Below are positions 51,312 through 61,277 of a DNA stretch of 64,000 nt, in pieces. Source of the DNA: Marichromatium purpuratum 984 (GTDB lineage Bacteria > Pseudomonadota > Gammaproteobacteria > Chromatiales > Chromatiaceae); assembly GCF_000224005.2 (NCBI RefSeq), contig NZ_CP007031.1, positions 545,501-609,500 on the forward strand, written 5' to 3'. Made by a program: the position numbers and the translations under genes. The notes below the pieces were generated by a model, which was not told the DNA's origin, ran no database searches, and was given only the letters and a program-made list of their open reading frames with translations. Position 1 is the stretch's first letter. Each line of letters opens with the position of its first letter.

Positions 51312-52212
51312 CCCCTTCCCCGGCGAGAACAACACCGGTCACATCTGGGACAGCGACCTGCGCGAGCTGAAGAACCCGCCGCCGCGCTGGTGGATGATCG
51401 GCTTCTGGACCTCGATCCTGTGGGTGGTCGGCTACACCATCCTCTATCCGAGCTGGCCGGTGGGCGAGGAGGCCACCCCCGGCATCCTCGGCTGGACCCA
51501 GATCGAGGAGTACGAGCGCGGGGTGGCGCAGATCGAGGCGCGGCGCGCCGAGTTCGAGTCACGCATCGGCACGCTCGGGGTCGAGGAGATTCTCGCCGAC
51601 CCCGGGCTCACCCAGTACACCCTGGCCTCGGCCAAGGTGCTGTTCGGCGACAATTGCGCCGCCTGTCATGGCAGTGGCGGTCAGGGCAACCCCGGCTATC
51701 CGGTGCTCGCCGACGACGACTGGCTCTATGGCGGCAGCACCGCCAAGCTCACCGAGACCATCACCCAGGGGCGCAAGGGCAACATGCTGGCGCATCAGGA
51801 CATCCTCAGCGCCGAGGAGGTCGACACCCTGGCGCGCTGGACGGTCGAGATGAGTCAGGGCGAGCCGGGCAGCGAGGCCGGTTGGCAGCTGTTCTCGACC
51901 AAGGGTTGCAGCGGCTGTCACGGCCCGACGGCCAACGGCGTGCTCGCCGAGCTGCCCGGCGGCGAGGTGATCACCGTCGGCGCGGCCGATCTCACCGACC
52001 GTATCTGGCGCTTCGAGCCCGGCGGTTACGAGAGCGCGCGCCACACCATCCTCTACGGCGTCAACCAGTCCGGGGTGGAGCAGACCCGCGAGGCGGTGAT
52101 GCCGGCCTTCGGCCCGACCGCGCGGGTCGAGGACGTCGAGATCCGCCGTCTCGATCCCCAGGAGATCAAGAAGCTGGTGGTCTACGTGCACCTGCTCGGC
52201 GGTGGTCTCTGA
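51298..52212 (+). CDS. ccoP: cbb3 oxidase diheme cytochrome c subunit III
   Basis: A 304-residue protein. One helix at about 32-52 (WWMIGFWTSILWVVGYTI) is followed by two heme c sites, DNCAACHGSGG (about 120) and KGCSGCHGP (about 207). It takes electrons from soluble cytochromes. The start at 51298 has GGGAG at 6 bases; the first residues [18 protein letters not shown] fit the family. Confidence 0.96.
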   Translation: MADHNPFPGENNTGHIWDSDLRELKNPPPRWWMIGFWTSILWVVGYTILYPSWPVGEEATPGILGWTQIEEYERGVAQIEARRAEFESRIGTLGVEEILADPGLTQYTLASAKVLFGDNCAACHGSGGQGNPGYPVLADDDWLYGGSTAKLTETITQGRKGNMLAHQDILSAEEVDTLARWTVEMSQGEPGSEAGWQLFSTKGCSGCHGPTANGVLAELPGGEVITVGAADLTDRIWRFEPGGYESARHTILYGVNQSGVEQTREAVMPAFGPTARVEDVEIRRLDPQEIKKLVVYVHLLGGGL

Positions 52213-52347
52213 GACGCCGGTGCTTGGTCACGGGGCGTCGTGCCCCAATGCTCTGACCGGTACGCTGCCCCTGACCGGTGAGTCGTGGGGCATCAACCGG
52301 GGCCGGTCGTGCCCCGTCGCAGCGGGGTCTCGCCCCGAGGGATGTCG

Positions 52348-53766
52348 ATGAGTAGCCGAGATCGCGCCACCGAGGTCGAGGGGCTGTACGCCGAGGCCGC
52401 GCAGTGGCATGTCAACGCCGGCGGCGAGACCATCCACGCCAAGCGGCTGTCGGGTCGCTGGCGCACCTTCAAGTGGCTCACCGCCTCGGTCTGGCTGGTA
52501 TTCTTCCTCGGCCCCTATGTGCGCTGGGACGGTCGTCAGGCGGTGCTCTTCGACATCCCCAACCGTCAGTACCACCTGTTCGGCGCCACCGTGCTGCCGC
52601 AGGACTTCTGGATGCTCTCGCTGCTGCTGCTGTTCTTCGCCATCCTGCTGGCGGTAGTGACGGCGGTGGTGGGGCGCGCCTGGTGCGGGTACTTCTGCTT
52701 CCAGACGGTGTGGACCGATGTTTTCACCTGGATCGAGGAACGCCTCGAGGGGCCGCCGGCGGCGCGCCGTCGGCTCGACCAGGCGTCGCTCGCCACCAGG
52801 TTGCGGGTGCGCCTGCCCAAGCACCTGCTGTGGCTGGTGATCGGCTGGTTCACCGGGTTCAGCTTCGTCGCCTGGTTCGTCGATGCGCCGACGCTGTGGC
52901 GGACCTTCTTCACCGGCGAGGCCGGAGTCACCGCCTATGTCACCGTGGCCCTGTTCACCGCCGGCACCTATGTGCTCGCCGGCTTCCTGCGCGAGCAGAC
53001 CTGCTTCTGGCTCTGTCCCTATGCGCGGATCCAGGGGGTGATGCTCGATCCCACCACCCTGGTGCCAGCCTATGACACCGGGCGTGGCGAGCCGCGCGGA
53101 CGGTTGCGGCGCGGCGGCGAGGCCGCCGCCGGGCAGGGCGACTGCATCGATTGCAACCAGTGCGTCGCGGTCTGCCCCACCGGGGTTGACATCCGCCAGG
53201 GGCAGCAGGAGGGCTGCATCACCTGCGCGTTGTGCATCGATGCTTGCGATCAGGTGATGGACAAGGTCGGCAAGGCGCGCGGGCTGATCCGCTACGCCTC
53301 GCTCGACGAACTCGAGGGACGAGCGACCCGGCCCCTAGCACTGCGCCCACGGGTCTGGCTCTATGGCGGCATCCTCACCCTGGCGCTCGCCGGGATCGTC
53401 TACGGCCTGGCCTCGCTCGCCGCGCTCGATCTCAAGGTGCTGCACGAGCGCGCGCCGCTGTTCGTGCGCCTGAGCGACGGCTCGATCCAGAACCGCTATA
53501 CCCTCAAACTGCTCAACAAGACCCCGGAGCCCCTCGCCGTCGAGATCCGGGTGAGCGGACCGCCCGGGCTCGAGGTCAGCGGGCTGGAGCGGCCGATCCA
53601 GGCCGCCGCCGGGGTGGTGACCCCGGCGCTGGTGTTCGTGCGGGTGCCGGAGTCGGCGCTCGCCGCCGAGCAGCAGCCGGTGGTCTTCCATGCCGAGGCG
53701 TGCCGTGGCGACGGCCAGCGGCTCGACACCGCGCGCGAGAGCGTGTTCATCGCCCCCGCGCCCTGA
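52348..53766 (+). CDS. ccoG: Cytochrome c oxidase accessory protein CcoG (RdxA/FixG)
   Basis: A 472-residue membrane protein of the polyferredoxin type. Helices at about 40-60, 85-110 and others, a GRAWCGYFCFQTVW motif, two [4Fe-4S] sites in CIDCNQCVAVCP and CITCALCIDAC (about 265-305), and an Ig-like C-terminal domain. CcoG reduces Cu2+ for oxidase assembly. The ATG at 52348 has CGAGG at 7 bases; the ATG 6 bases earlier is too close to it. Confidence 0.95.
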   Translation: MSSRDRATEVEGLYAEAAQWHVNAGGETIHAKRLSGRWRTFKWLTASVWLVFFLGPYVRWDGRQAVLFDIPNRQYHLFGATVLPQDFWMLSLLLLFFAILLAVVTAVVGRAWCGYFCFQTVWTDVFTWIEERLEGPPAARRRLDQASLATRLRVRLPKHLLWLVIGWFTGFSFVAWFVDAPTLWRTFFTGEAGVTAYVTVALFTAGTYVLAGFLREQTCFWLCPYARIQGVMLDPTTLVPAYDTGRGEPRGRLRRGGEAAAGQGDCIDCNQCVAVCPTGVDIRQGQQEGCITCALCIDACDQVMDKVGKARGLIRYASLDELEGRATRPLALRPRVWLYGGILTLALAGIVYGLASLAALDLKVLHERAPLFVRLSDGSIQNRYTLKLLNKTPEPLAVEIRVSGPPGLEVSGLERPIQAAAGVVTPALVFVRVPESALAAEQQPVVFHAEACRGDGQRLDTARESVFIAPAP

Positions 53767-53805
53767 GTCGCCGTGCCCGTCCCGACGGGCGCGGAGGAGG
53801 TCAAG

Positions 53806-54324
53806 ATGCAGATACAATCGGGCACCGCCCATCCGGCGCAACCCCTCCCGGCCTGGCGCAGCCCCTGGGTGATCGCCTGGGTCGGGCTGATCGTGGTGGT
53901 GTTGCTGGTCAACCTGCTGATGGTCTATCTCGCCGTCGCCACCAACCCCGGTCTGGTCAACGCCGATTACTACGAGCGCGGCCAGGACTACGAGCGCACC
54001 CTGGTCTCGCGCCGCGCGCGCGATCCGGGTTGGGTGATGCAGGCCGACATCCCGCCGCTGCAGCCGGGGCGCGCCGAGGCGATCCGGCTGTTCCTGGTCG
54101 ATCGCGCCGGCCAGCCGGTCGAGGCCGATGCCGTCACCCTCCACGCCTATCGCCCGGCCGACGCCACGCGCGACTTCAGCGTACCGATGCGCCGCGAGGG
54201 TGCGGGGCGCTATGTCGCCGAGGTCGCCTTCCCGCTGCCCGGGGTCTGGGACACCCTGATCGCCGTGGGTCACGGCGAGGACGAGTACAGTCTCGACCAG
54301 CGTCTCGAGGTCGGCCCGCGCTGA
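53806..54324 (+). CDS. ccoH: CcoH/FixH assembly protein
   Basis: A 172-residue protein with one helix (about 24-46, WVIAWVGLIVVVLLVNLLMV), the FixH segment NPGLVNADYYERGQDYER and a periplasmic Ig-like domain. It helps the cbb3 subunits assemble. GGAGGAGG precedes the ATG. Confidence 0.93.
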   Translation: MQIQSGTAHPAQPLPAWRSPWVIAWVGLIVVVLLVNLLMVYLAVATNPGLVNADYYERGQDYERTLVSRRARDPGWVMQADIPPLQPGRAEAIRLFLVDRAGQPVEADAVTLHAYRPADATRDFSVPMRREGAGRYVAEVAFPLPGVWDTLIAVGHGEDEYSLDQRLEVGPR

Positions 54325-54334
54325 GACCACCGCG

Positions 54335-56842
54335 ATGGACGCGATCATCGAGGAGCATGCGCCGACGACCGGGGAGGCGCCCGCGCGCTGTCATCACTGC
54401 GGCCTGCCGATCGGACCCGGCGGTGGCGAGCGGGCGCTGATCGCCGGGGTCGAGTGCCGCTTCTGTTGCAGCGGCTGCAAGGGGGTGTGCGAGGCGATCC
54501 ACGCCGCCGGGCTCGAGGGCTTTTATCGCCGCACCGGTGCCGACGAGCCGCTGGCGCCGCCGCCCGAGCCGCCGCGCGACCTTGAGCACTACGATCTCGA
54601 CGCGGTGCAGCAGGCCTTCACCGATACCAGCGCGCGCTGCCGCGACATCCAGCTCCAGGTCGAGGGCATCCACTGCGCCGCCTGCGTGTGGCTGATCGAG
54701 AACGGGCTGCAGTCGCTGCCCGGGGTCGAGGAGGCGCGGGTCAACCTCACCGGACGACGGCTGCGGCTGCGCTGGGACAGCGAGCGGCTGCGCCTGTCGC
54801 GAGTGCTCGCGCGGCTCGCCGCGCTCGGCTATGCCGCTGTGCCCTTCGACCCGGAGGCCGCCGAGGGCGCGCTGGCGCGCGAGAACCGCGACCTACTGTT
54901 TCGTCTCGCCTGGGCCGGGTTCGCGATGATGAACCTGCTGTGGATCTCGATCGCGCTCTACAGCGGCGCCGATCAGGGTGAGTTCCGCGGGCTCTTCCAC
55001 TGGCTCGGCTTCGCCCTGGCCACCCCGACCCTGCTCTATTCGGGCGCGCCCTTCTTCCGTGGCGCCTGGGCCGGACTGCGTCACGCCCGGCTCGGCATGG
55101 ACCTGCCGATCGCCATTGGGGTCAGCGTCACCTACGGCTACTCGCTCGCCGTCACCCTGGGGCTCGGCGAGCAGGGGCACGTCTACTGGGACACCGTGGT
55201 CAACTTCCTCTTCGTGATCCTGCTCGGGCGCTATCTCGAGGCGATCTCGCGACGGCGTGCGGTGGCCTCGACCCAGCGTCTGTTCGACCTCCAGCCCCGG
55301 GTGGCGACGGTGCTCGACGCGCAGGGCGAGGCGTGCCCGGTTGCGGTGCGCGCGATCACCCCGGGGATGACGGTGCTGGTGCGTCCCGGCGAGCGCATCG
55401 CCGTCGATGGTGAGGTGATCGCCGGCGAGAGCGGGGTCGACGAGTCGATGCTCAGCGGCGAGTCGCGCCCGGTCGCCAAGGGGCCGGGCGCGACGGTCGC
55501 CGCCGGCACCCTCAACGGTGCTGGCGCGCTGCGGCTGCGCGTCGGCGGGGTGCTCGCCGAGACCGCGCTGGGGCGAATCATCGCCCTGGTCGAGTCGGCG
55601 CAGAGCTCGCGCGCACCGATCCAGCGTCTCGCCGACCGGGTGGTGCCCTGGTTCGTCGCCGCCACCCTGGGGCTGGCGCTCGTCACCTTCATGATCTGGG
55701 TGCGTCACGACCTCGAGTCGGCGCTGATGGCGGCGACCGCGGTGCTGATCGTCACCTGTCCCTGCGCCTTCGGGCTGGCCACGCCGATGGCCGTGGCGGT
55801 GGCCTCGGGGCGGGGCGCGGCGCGCGGCATCCTGATCAAGCACGGCGCGGTGCTCGAACGGCTCTCGGCGATCCGTCATCTGGTCTTCGACAAGACCGGC
55901 ACCCTCACTGAGGGCCGGGCGCGGGTGGTGGCGTTGCGTGCCCCCGGCGAGGACTGGCGCGCGCCCGAGACCGGGCTGACCGAGGCGCAGCGCACGGCGC
56001 TGGCCGCGCTCGGCGCGCTCGAGCAGCACTCCGAGCACCCGCTGGCGCGCGCCGTGGTGGCCTGTTGCGCGGCGCTCGGCGTGGCGCACGGCGGGCTGCC
56101 GGTCGCGGGGTTCGTCGCGCTGCCCGGTCGCGGGGTGCGCGCTCGGGTGGCGGGGCGGGAGGTGCTCGCCGGTAGCGCCGAGTGGCTGGCCGGGGCGGGC
56201 ATCGCGCTGCCCGAGGGCGAGCCCGGCGAGGTCTGTTGCGCGATCGACGGCGAGCTGGCACTGGTGCTGCGTATCGAGGACCGGTTGCGCGCCGATGCCG
56301 CGCGGGCGCTGGCGCGGTTGCGCGCCGCAGGCATGCGCCTGACCCTGCTCAGCGGTGATCGCGCGGCGCGTGCGCATGAGGTGGCCGAGCGTCTCGGCGG
56401 CATGGCGACCATCGCCGAGGTGCTGCCCGAGGACAAGGCGCGGGTGGTCGAGCGGTTGCGCGCCGAGGGCGCGGCGGTGGCCATGGTCGGCGATGGCGTC
56501 AATGACGCCCCGGCGCTGGTGGCCGCCGATGTTGGCATCGCCATGGGCAGCGGCACCGATGTCTCGATCGAGTGCGCCGACATCGTGTTGATGACCGGCG
56601 AGCTGGAGCGTGTGGTCGAGGCGGTGGTGCTGGCGCGGCGCACCCTGCGCGCGATCCGCCAGAACATCGCCATCTCGATGACCTACAACCTGATCATGGT
56701 GCCGCTGGCGATGGCCGGTATCATCACCCCGCTGATCGCCGCGGTGTCGATGCCGCTCAGTTCGCTGGCGGTGATCGCCAACTCCGCGCGCATCCGCCCC
56801 GGTCTCGACGATCCGCCGGGGCCGGGGCGCGCGCCTCGCTGA
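54335..56842 (+). CDS. ccoI: Copper-translocating P-type ATPase CcoI
   Basis: An 835-residue ATPase that exports copper for the cbb3 active site. A cysteine-rich N-terminus (CHHCGLPIG; CRFCCSGCKGVCEAI) and an HMA domain (GIHCAACVW, about residues 110-118) precede eight helices with the transport site CPCAFGLATP, the phosphorylation site DKTGTLT and GDGVNDAPAL. The double N-terminal metal module is typical of CcoI rather than CopA. Confidence 0.95.
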   Translation: MDAIIEEHAPTTGEAPARCHHCGLPIGPGGGERALIAGVECRFCCSGCKGVCEAIHAAGLEGFYRRTGADEPLAPPPEPPRDLEHYDLDAVQQAFTDTSARCRDIQLQVEGIHCAACVWLIENGLQSLPGVEEARVNLTGRRLRLRWDSERLRLSRVLARLAALGYAAVPFDPEAAEGALARENRDLLFRLAWAGFAMMNLLWISIALYSGADQGEFRGLFHWLGFALATPTLLYSGAPFFRGAWAGLRHARLGMDLPIAIGVSVTYGYSLAVTLGLGEQGHVYWDTVVNFLFVILLGRYLEAISRRRAVASTQRLFDLQPRVATVLDAQGEACPVAVRAITPGMTVLVRPGERIAVDGEVIAGESGVDESMLSGESRPVAKGPGATVAAGTLNGAGALRLRVGGVLAETALGRIIALVESAQSSRAPIQRLADRVVPWFVAATLGLALVTFMIWVRHDLESALMAATAVLIVTCPCAFGLATPMAVAVASGRGAARGILIKHGAVLERLSAIRHLVFDKTGTLTEGRARVVALRAPGEDWRAPETGLTEAQRTALAALGALEQHSEHPLARAVVACCAALGVAHGGLPVAGFVALPGRGVRARVAGREVLAGSAEWLAGAGIALPEGEPGEVCCAIDGELALVLRIEDRLRADAARALARLRAAGMRLTLLSGDRAARAHEVAERLGGMATIAEVLPEDKARVVERLRAEGAAVAMVGDGVNDAPALVAADVGIAMGSGTDVSIECADIVLMTGELERVVEAVVLARRTLRAIRQNIAISMTYNLIMVPLAMAGIITPLIAAVSMPLSSLAVIANSARIRPGLDDPPGPGRAPR

Positions 56843-56859
56843 TACGCGGAGACCGACCG

Positions 56860-57081
56860 ATGGATGTCATCTATGCACTGATCCCGGGCATGCTGGTGCT
56901 CGGCCTGGCCGCGGTCGCGGTGCTGTTCTGGGCCGCGCGCAACGGCCAGTTCGACGACCTCGACGGCGACGGGCGGCGCATCCTCATGGACGAGGATGAG
57001 ATCGACCCGCGCCGCCTGCCCGACGCCGACCCAGACGAGGCGTCGTCGGGGCGCGCGCCGGACGATCGCCTCAGGTACTGA
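56860..57081 (+). CDS. ccoS: cbb3 oxidase maturation protein CcoS
   Basis: A 73-residue protein with one helix (about 4-25, [20 protein letters not shown]), the conserved [15 protein letters not shown] and an acidic DEDEIDPRR stretch. CcoS is needed for cofactor insertion into cbb3 oxidase. It ends the operon, overlapping the convergent Amt-MCP gene by 11 bases. Confidence 0.92.
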   Translation: MDVIYALIPGMLVLGLAAVAVLFWAARNGQFDDLDGDGRRILMDEDEIDPRRLPDADPDEASSGRAPDDRLRY

Positions 57082-59329
57082 AGCCGGCGACCTGGGTGTT
57101 GAGGCTGCCGACCTGGGTGCGCAGCCCGGTGGCGCTCTCGGCGATCAGCGCGCTGCCCTGGCTGCTCTCCTCGGAGACGTCGTGGATTGCGCGGATGCGG
57201 GTGTCGACCTGCTCGGAGAGCGCATGCTGCTGCTCGACCGCCTCGACGATCTCGCGGTTGACCGCGCTGATCTCGGCCACCGCCTCGACGATCTCACCGA
57301 GCGCCTGCATCGTCGCCGCCGCCTGCTCGGCGCTCTGGTTGGCCTCGGCCATGCCGCGTCTGAGCGTCTCGGCGGTGCGCTGGCTCTCGCTCTGCAACTG
57401 CTCGATGCGCTCACGGATGTCATCGGTGGCCAGCCGGGTCTTGGTGGCGAGCTGACGGATCTCGCCTGAGACCACGGCGAAGCCACGCCCGTGCTCGCCG
57501 GCGCGCGCCGCCTCGATCGCGGCGTTGAGCGCGAGCAGATTGGTCTGATCGGCGATCTCGCGGATCAGATCGACCACCTCGCCGATCGACTGACTCTGCG
57601 CCGAGAGCGATCCGGCCTGCTCCGAGGCGCCGTCGAGCTGGCCGGCGAGCTGGCTGACCAGGGTATTGAGTCGACCGATCTGACCACTGCCGTGTTCCAC
57701 CCGTTGCTCGGCACTGTGTCCCGAGGCCAGCCCGCGCTGGGCGCTCGCAAGGGTGTGCCCGGCATGGCCGAGCATCTGCTCGACGAAGCGTTGCGCTTCC
57801 TCGGCGTCCTGGCGCTGACGCCGCGCGCCGTCGCGGGTCTGGTGGGCGAGGGCGGCGAGCTGGTCGCTGTCGAGCTGGACCCGACCGGCGACCTCGGTCA
57901 TCACCCGGATGCTCTCCTGGAAGCGGTCGAGCATGCGGTTGAAGGCGAGCGCCGTCTCGCCGGCCTCGGTGGCGTTCTCCACCGGCGCGCGCAACCGCAG
58001 GTCGCCGCTCTCGACGATCTGCTGCATGGTGCGCATGGTGTCGAGCCAGACCGTGCGGGCGCCGTGCTCGACCACGTTCAGCCCCTCGTCCTCCTCCTCC
58101 GGGCTGACCCGCAGGTCGTGGAACAGGCGCAGCCCGAGGAACACCACCAGGCCGCTGCCGAAGGCCCAGACGAACACCGCCACCACTCCGATCAACTGCA
58201 CCCCGAACTGACTGAGGTGGCCGCCGGTGGCGAGCTGGTCGGCGGGGGCGAAGAGGGCGAGCGCCAGCGTCCCCCAGACCCCACCGAAACCGTGGGCGGC
58301 GATCGCCCCGACCGGGTCGTCGAGTCGTGCGAGATGGAGGAGCGCCGATTCGATGCCATAGACCAGCAGACCGCCGATGGCGCCGATCCACAGCGCGTTG
58401 CCCGGCTCGACGAAGGCGCAGCCGGCGGTGATCGAGACCAGCCCGGCGAGGGTGCCGTTGAGCACCCGCTCGACCGGCACCTGGCCCTGATTGAGAGTGA
58501 GCGCGAGCAGCAGGCTGGCGAGTCCGCCGGCGGACGCCGAGAGCACGGTGTTGAGGATGATCTTGGGCACCGAGGCATCGGCGGCGAGGGCGCTGCCACC
58601 GTTGAAGCCGAACCAGCCGAACCAGAGGATGAAGATGCCAAGGGTGGCCAGCAGCAGGTTGTGACCGGGGATGGGCTGCGGCTCGCCGCGCGCATCGAAG
58701 CGCCCGCGTCGCGCACCGAGCACGATCACCCCGGCGAGCGCCACCCAGCCGCCGACCGAGTGCACCACGGTGGAGCCGGCGAAGTCCATGAAGCCCATCG
58801 CCTCGAGCCAGCCGGGGGTGGTGTCGGCGAAGGCGCTGCCCCAGACCCAGTGCCCCGAGACCGGATAGATCAGCAGGCTGATCATCGCCGAGATGATCAG
58901 ATAGGCGTTGAACTTCATCCGCTCGGCCACGGCGCCGGCGACGATGGTCGCGGCGGTGCCGACGAAGGTCGCCTGGAAGAGGAAGAAGGCATAGTCGCCG
59001 GGTGCGCCGAGCAGCGAACCGTTGAACCCGTGCAGCCCGATCCAGCCGTTCTGGCTGGTGCCGAACATCAGTGCGAAGCCGATCAGCCAGAACAGGATCA
59101 CCGCGACCAGGAAGTCGCTGATGTTCTTGATCGCGACGTTATAGCTGTTCTTCGCGCGTACCAGCCCGGATTCGAGCGCGGTGAACCCGGCCTGCATCAG
59201 GAACACCAGCCCAGCGGCGATCAGCACCCAGATGAGGTCGAGTCGTGCACCGATATCGAGCGCTTCTGACGGCGCAGCGAACACATTAGGGCAGAAGGCA
59301 AGGGAAAGAATAATAAGGGCTTTGCGCAT
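57071..59329 (-). CDS. Ammonium transporter fused to a methyl-accepting chemotaxis signalling domain
   Basis: A 752-residue fusion. After a signal peptide (FCPNVFA, cleaved about residue 20) comes a complete Amt channel of about 11 helices (residues about 32-410) with both pore histidines, in STVVHSVGG and [16 protein letters not shown]-like linker (about 425-485: [19 protein letters not shown]) leads to a long coiled coil with the chemoreceptor tip [20 protein letters not shown] and [20 protein letters not shown]. It should bind or conduct ammonium and signal to CheA/CheW. Amt fusions to kinase or GGDEF domains are known; fusion to an MCP domain is rare to my knowledge. There is no glnK next to it. 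Confidence 0.92.
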   Translation of the reverse strand: MRKALIILSLAFCPNVFAAPSEALDIGARLDLIWVLIAAGLVFLMQAGFTALESGLVRAKNSYNVAIKNISDFLVAVILFWLIGFALMFGTSQNGWIGLHGFNGSLLGAPGDYAFFLFQATFVGTAATIVAGAVAERMKFNAYLIISAMISLLIYPVSGHWVWGSAFADTTPGWLEAMGFMDFAGSTVVHSVGGWVALAGVIVLGARRGRFDARGEPQPIPGHNLLLATLGIFILWFGWFGFNGGSALAADASVPKIILNTVLSASAGGLASLLLALTLNQGQVPVERVLNGTLAGLVSITAGCAFVEPGNALWIGAIGGLLVYGIESALLHLARLDDPVGAIAAHGFGGVWGTLALALFAPADQLATGGHLSQFGVQLIGVVAVFVWAFGSGLVVFLGLRLFHDLRVSPEEEDEGLNVVEHGARTVWLDTMRTMQQIVESGDLRLRAPVENATEAGETALAFNRMLDRFQESIRVMTEVAGRVQLDSDQLAALAHQTRDGARRQRQDAEEAQRFVEQMLGHAGHTLASAQRGLASGHSAEQRVEHGSGQIGRLNTLVSQLAGQLDGASEQAGSLSAQSQSIGEVVDLIREIADQTNLLALNAAIEAARAGEHGRGFAVVSGEIRQLATKTRLATDDIRERIEQLQSESQRTAETLRRGMAEANQSAEQAAATMQALGEIVEAVAEISAVNREIVEAVEQQHALSEQVDTRIRAIHDVSEESSQGSALIAESATGLRTQVGSLNTQVAGFST

Positions 59330-59408
59330 GTCTGGATCCGATCCTTGATGAGTGACTGATCGATATTGGTGCATGTCGATCGGGCGTCACCTCGATGCCC
59401 TTTTTTAA

Positions 59409-59424
59409 AGCATGGGATATGCCA
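59409..59424 (-). promoter_or_regulatory. Sigma-54 promoter of the Amt-MCP gene
   Basis: On the minus strand TGGCATATCCCATGCT has GG and GC separated by exactly 10 bases, fitting TGGCAyr-N4-wTGCw. It lies 80 bases before the chosen ATG, a fitting place for nitrogen control (NtrC). No NtrC box is clear. Confidence 0.65.
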
Positions 59425-59560
59425 ATCTGATGTTTGTCCTGACCTTATCAGGGCAAAATGCTGTCGTTGCCGGTGAGGTCAAGTCGGGGTTGATGGACGG
59501 GGTGAGTGGTCTGGTGTGCGGCGAGGGGCCATGTGGTGTGGCGGGAGCGGCGGGGTGTGC

Positions 59561-60487
59561 TCAGGCGCCGAGCCGCAGCGCCGGGGCCAGGGCGCTGCCG
59601 AGCGCGAGCAGGCCGGTGAGGATGGCGCCTGTGGCGGTGCGCCACTGCAGCTGTCCGATCAGGGAGGCCTCGTCGCCGCTGGCGATCAGTGGCCGCAGTC
59701 GTGGATCGGGGCCGTGTCCCACGCGTGGTAGCGGCGGGGTCGCGGCGAGCTGGCGCTCGGCGTGCTCGGCGAGCTGCGCGGCCTTGGTGCGTGCCCGCTC
59801 CCACTCATCGAGATCGATCTCGCCGTCGCCGTTGCGATCGAGCGCACGCATTCGCTCGGGATCGCGTTTCCAGCGGTTGAGCAGCGCGCGGGTGAGGCGA
59901 TCGCGCGCCTCGGGGCCGCGTCGCGGGGTCTCGAGATGGCCGAGGACATAGAGCAGGTCGTGGTGCTCGATGCGCTCCTCGCGCATCCGCCAGCGCCGCG
60001 CGCCGCCGAACAGTTGCTGCCAGGCGCTCGGCGCGGTGCCGGGAGGGGCGCCACGGCGTGGGCCGTACCAGACCCGCGCGCGGTGACAGCGCACCTGGGC
60101 GCGATGTGGGTCGACCAGGCACTGTCCGGTACCGTCGTCGAGTAGGAAGGGGGCCTCTGAGCTGTCCTCCTCGACACGCACCCAGCGTTGCTGACGACCG
60201 CTGTCGCGGCGCTCCTCGATACGGTAGCGATACCACAGACAGGGGGCGCCGGTGAGCGGTGCCAGCAGGGGCGCCTGGTGGGGCGCGGCCAGTCCCTGCA
60301 GCTCGACCTGTCCCTGGGCGGCGGAGCGGATCCGCGCCGTCGGGGTGTCGGTGACCCGGCGCAGGTCGTGGTAGCGGCCGAGGGTCCAGCGCAGCGCGAA
60401 CAGCGCCGCGGCGGTGACGATCGTCCAGCCGATCCAGAACTGCTCGGCCGGGGTCTGCGCCAGGGCATCGGCGAGCGTCTCGAGCAT
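59561..60487 (-). CDS. GIDE-domain membrane protein with EF-hand
   Basis: A 308-residue protein. Helices at about 17-33 and 283-305 enclose a cytosolic or periplasmic domain of the GIDE type (LTGAPCLWYRYRIEER, about 78-93), a family shared with the mitochondrial E3 ligase MULAN but without its RING. Residues 217-228 are a canonical EF-hand (DRNGDGEIDLDE, with Asp, Asn, Asp, Gly, Ile and Glu in the standard places). GIDE and LemA genes are often neighbours. The role is unknown. It starts 10 bases after lemA. Confidence 0.8.
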   Translation of the reverse strand: MLETLADALAQTPAEQFWIGWTIVTAAALFALRWTLGRYHDLRRVTDTPTARIRSAAQGQVELQGLAAPHQAPLLAPLTGAPCLWYRYRIEERRDSGRQQRWVRVEEDSSEAPFLLDDGTGQCLVDPHRAQVRCHRARVWYGPRRGAPPGTAPSAWQQLFGGARRWRMREERIEHHDLLYVLGHLETPRRGPEARDRLTRALLNRWKRDPERMRALDRNGDGEIDLDEWERARTKAAQLAEHAERQLAATPPLPRVGHGPDPRLRPLIASGDEASLIGQLQWRTATGAILTGLLALGSALAPALRLGA

Positions 60488-60497
60488 GGTCGCCGGC

Positions 60498-61067
60498 TCA
60501 GCCGAACAGGGCGTCGAGATCGACGTCGGCGCGTGCCTCGCTGAACTCGAGGAGGCTCGCCGGGGTGAAGCCGAGCCGGCGCGCGATCAGCAGATCGGGG
60601 AACTGGGCGAGTCGGACGTTGAGCAGGTTGACGCTCTCGTTGTAAAGCTCGCGGCGATCGGCGATGGTGTCCTCGAGCTGGGTGATGCGCGCCCCGAGGT
60701 CGCGGAAGGCGCGGTCGGCCTGGAGTTCGGGGTAGGATTCGGCGATCGCCAGCAGCTGACCGAGTCCGGCGCGCAGCGCGGTCTCGGCGGTGCCGAGCTG
60801 GCGCAGGTCGCCGCGCTCGCGGGCGGCGAACACCGCCCCGCGCGCCTCGACCACGCGCTGCAGGGTCTCCTGTTCGTAGCGCATGTACTGACGACAGACG
60901 CTGACCAGCTTGGGCAGCTCATCGTGACGCTGCTTGAGCACGACATCGATGTTCGACCAGTTCTTGGCCACCTGATGCTTGAGCCGCACCAGGGCGTTGT
61001 AGACGGCGATCGCGTAGATGGCGAGCAGCGCCAGCGCGACCAGCAGGATGACAAGCGTCAGGCTCAT
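60498..61067 (-). CDS. lemA: LemA family protein
   Basis: A 189-residue protein with one N-terminal helix (about 3-24) and a helical bundle. Typical text: YNALVRLKHQVAKNWSNIDV, LKQRHDELPKLVSVCRQYM and ESVNLLNVRLAQFPDLLIAR. Function is poorly understood; LemA was first seen with a Pseudomonas sensor and a Listeria epitope. GAGG lies 8 bases before the ATG at 61067. It forms a pair with the GIDE gene. Confidence 0.92.
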   Translation of the reverse strand: MSLTLVILLVALALLAIYAIAVYNALVRLKHQVAKNWSNIDVVLKQRHDELPKLVSVCRQYMRYEQETLQRVVEARGAVFAARERGDLRQLGTAETALRAGLGQLLAIAESYPELQADRAFRDLGARITQLEDTIADRRELYNESVNLLNVRLAQFPDLLIARRLGFTPASLLEFSEARADVDLDALFG

Positions 61068-61277
61068 GGCTGTGACCTCGTGTGGTGTCCGTCGGGCCGT
61101 GTGCATCCGCGTCCGGCACGCAATCAATGCTACACGCCCCTCCCGACCCTGTCCCGGATCCGGTCTATGCTTTGAGGGGATCGTCACGTCGGTGTCGGTC
61201 GATTCCGTGATAAGGGCACGAGCCCCTTGCTGAGACGGTCGTCGGTCGTCACGGCAGGGGCGGGACAGGGATGCTGA

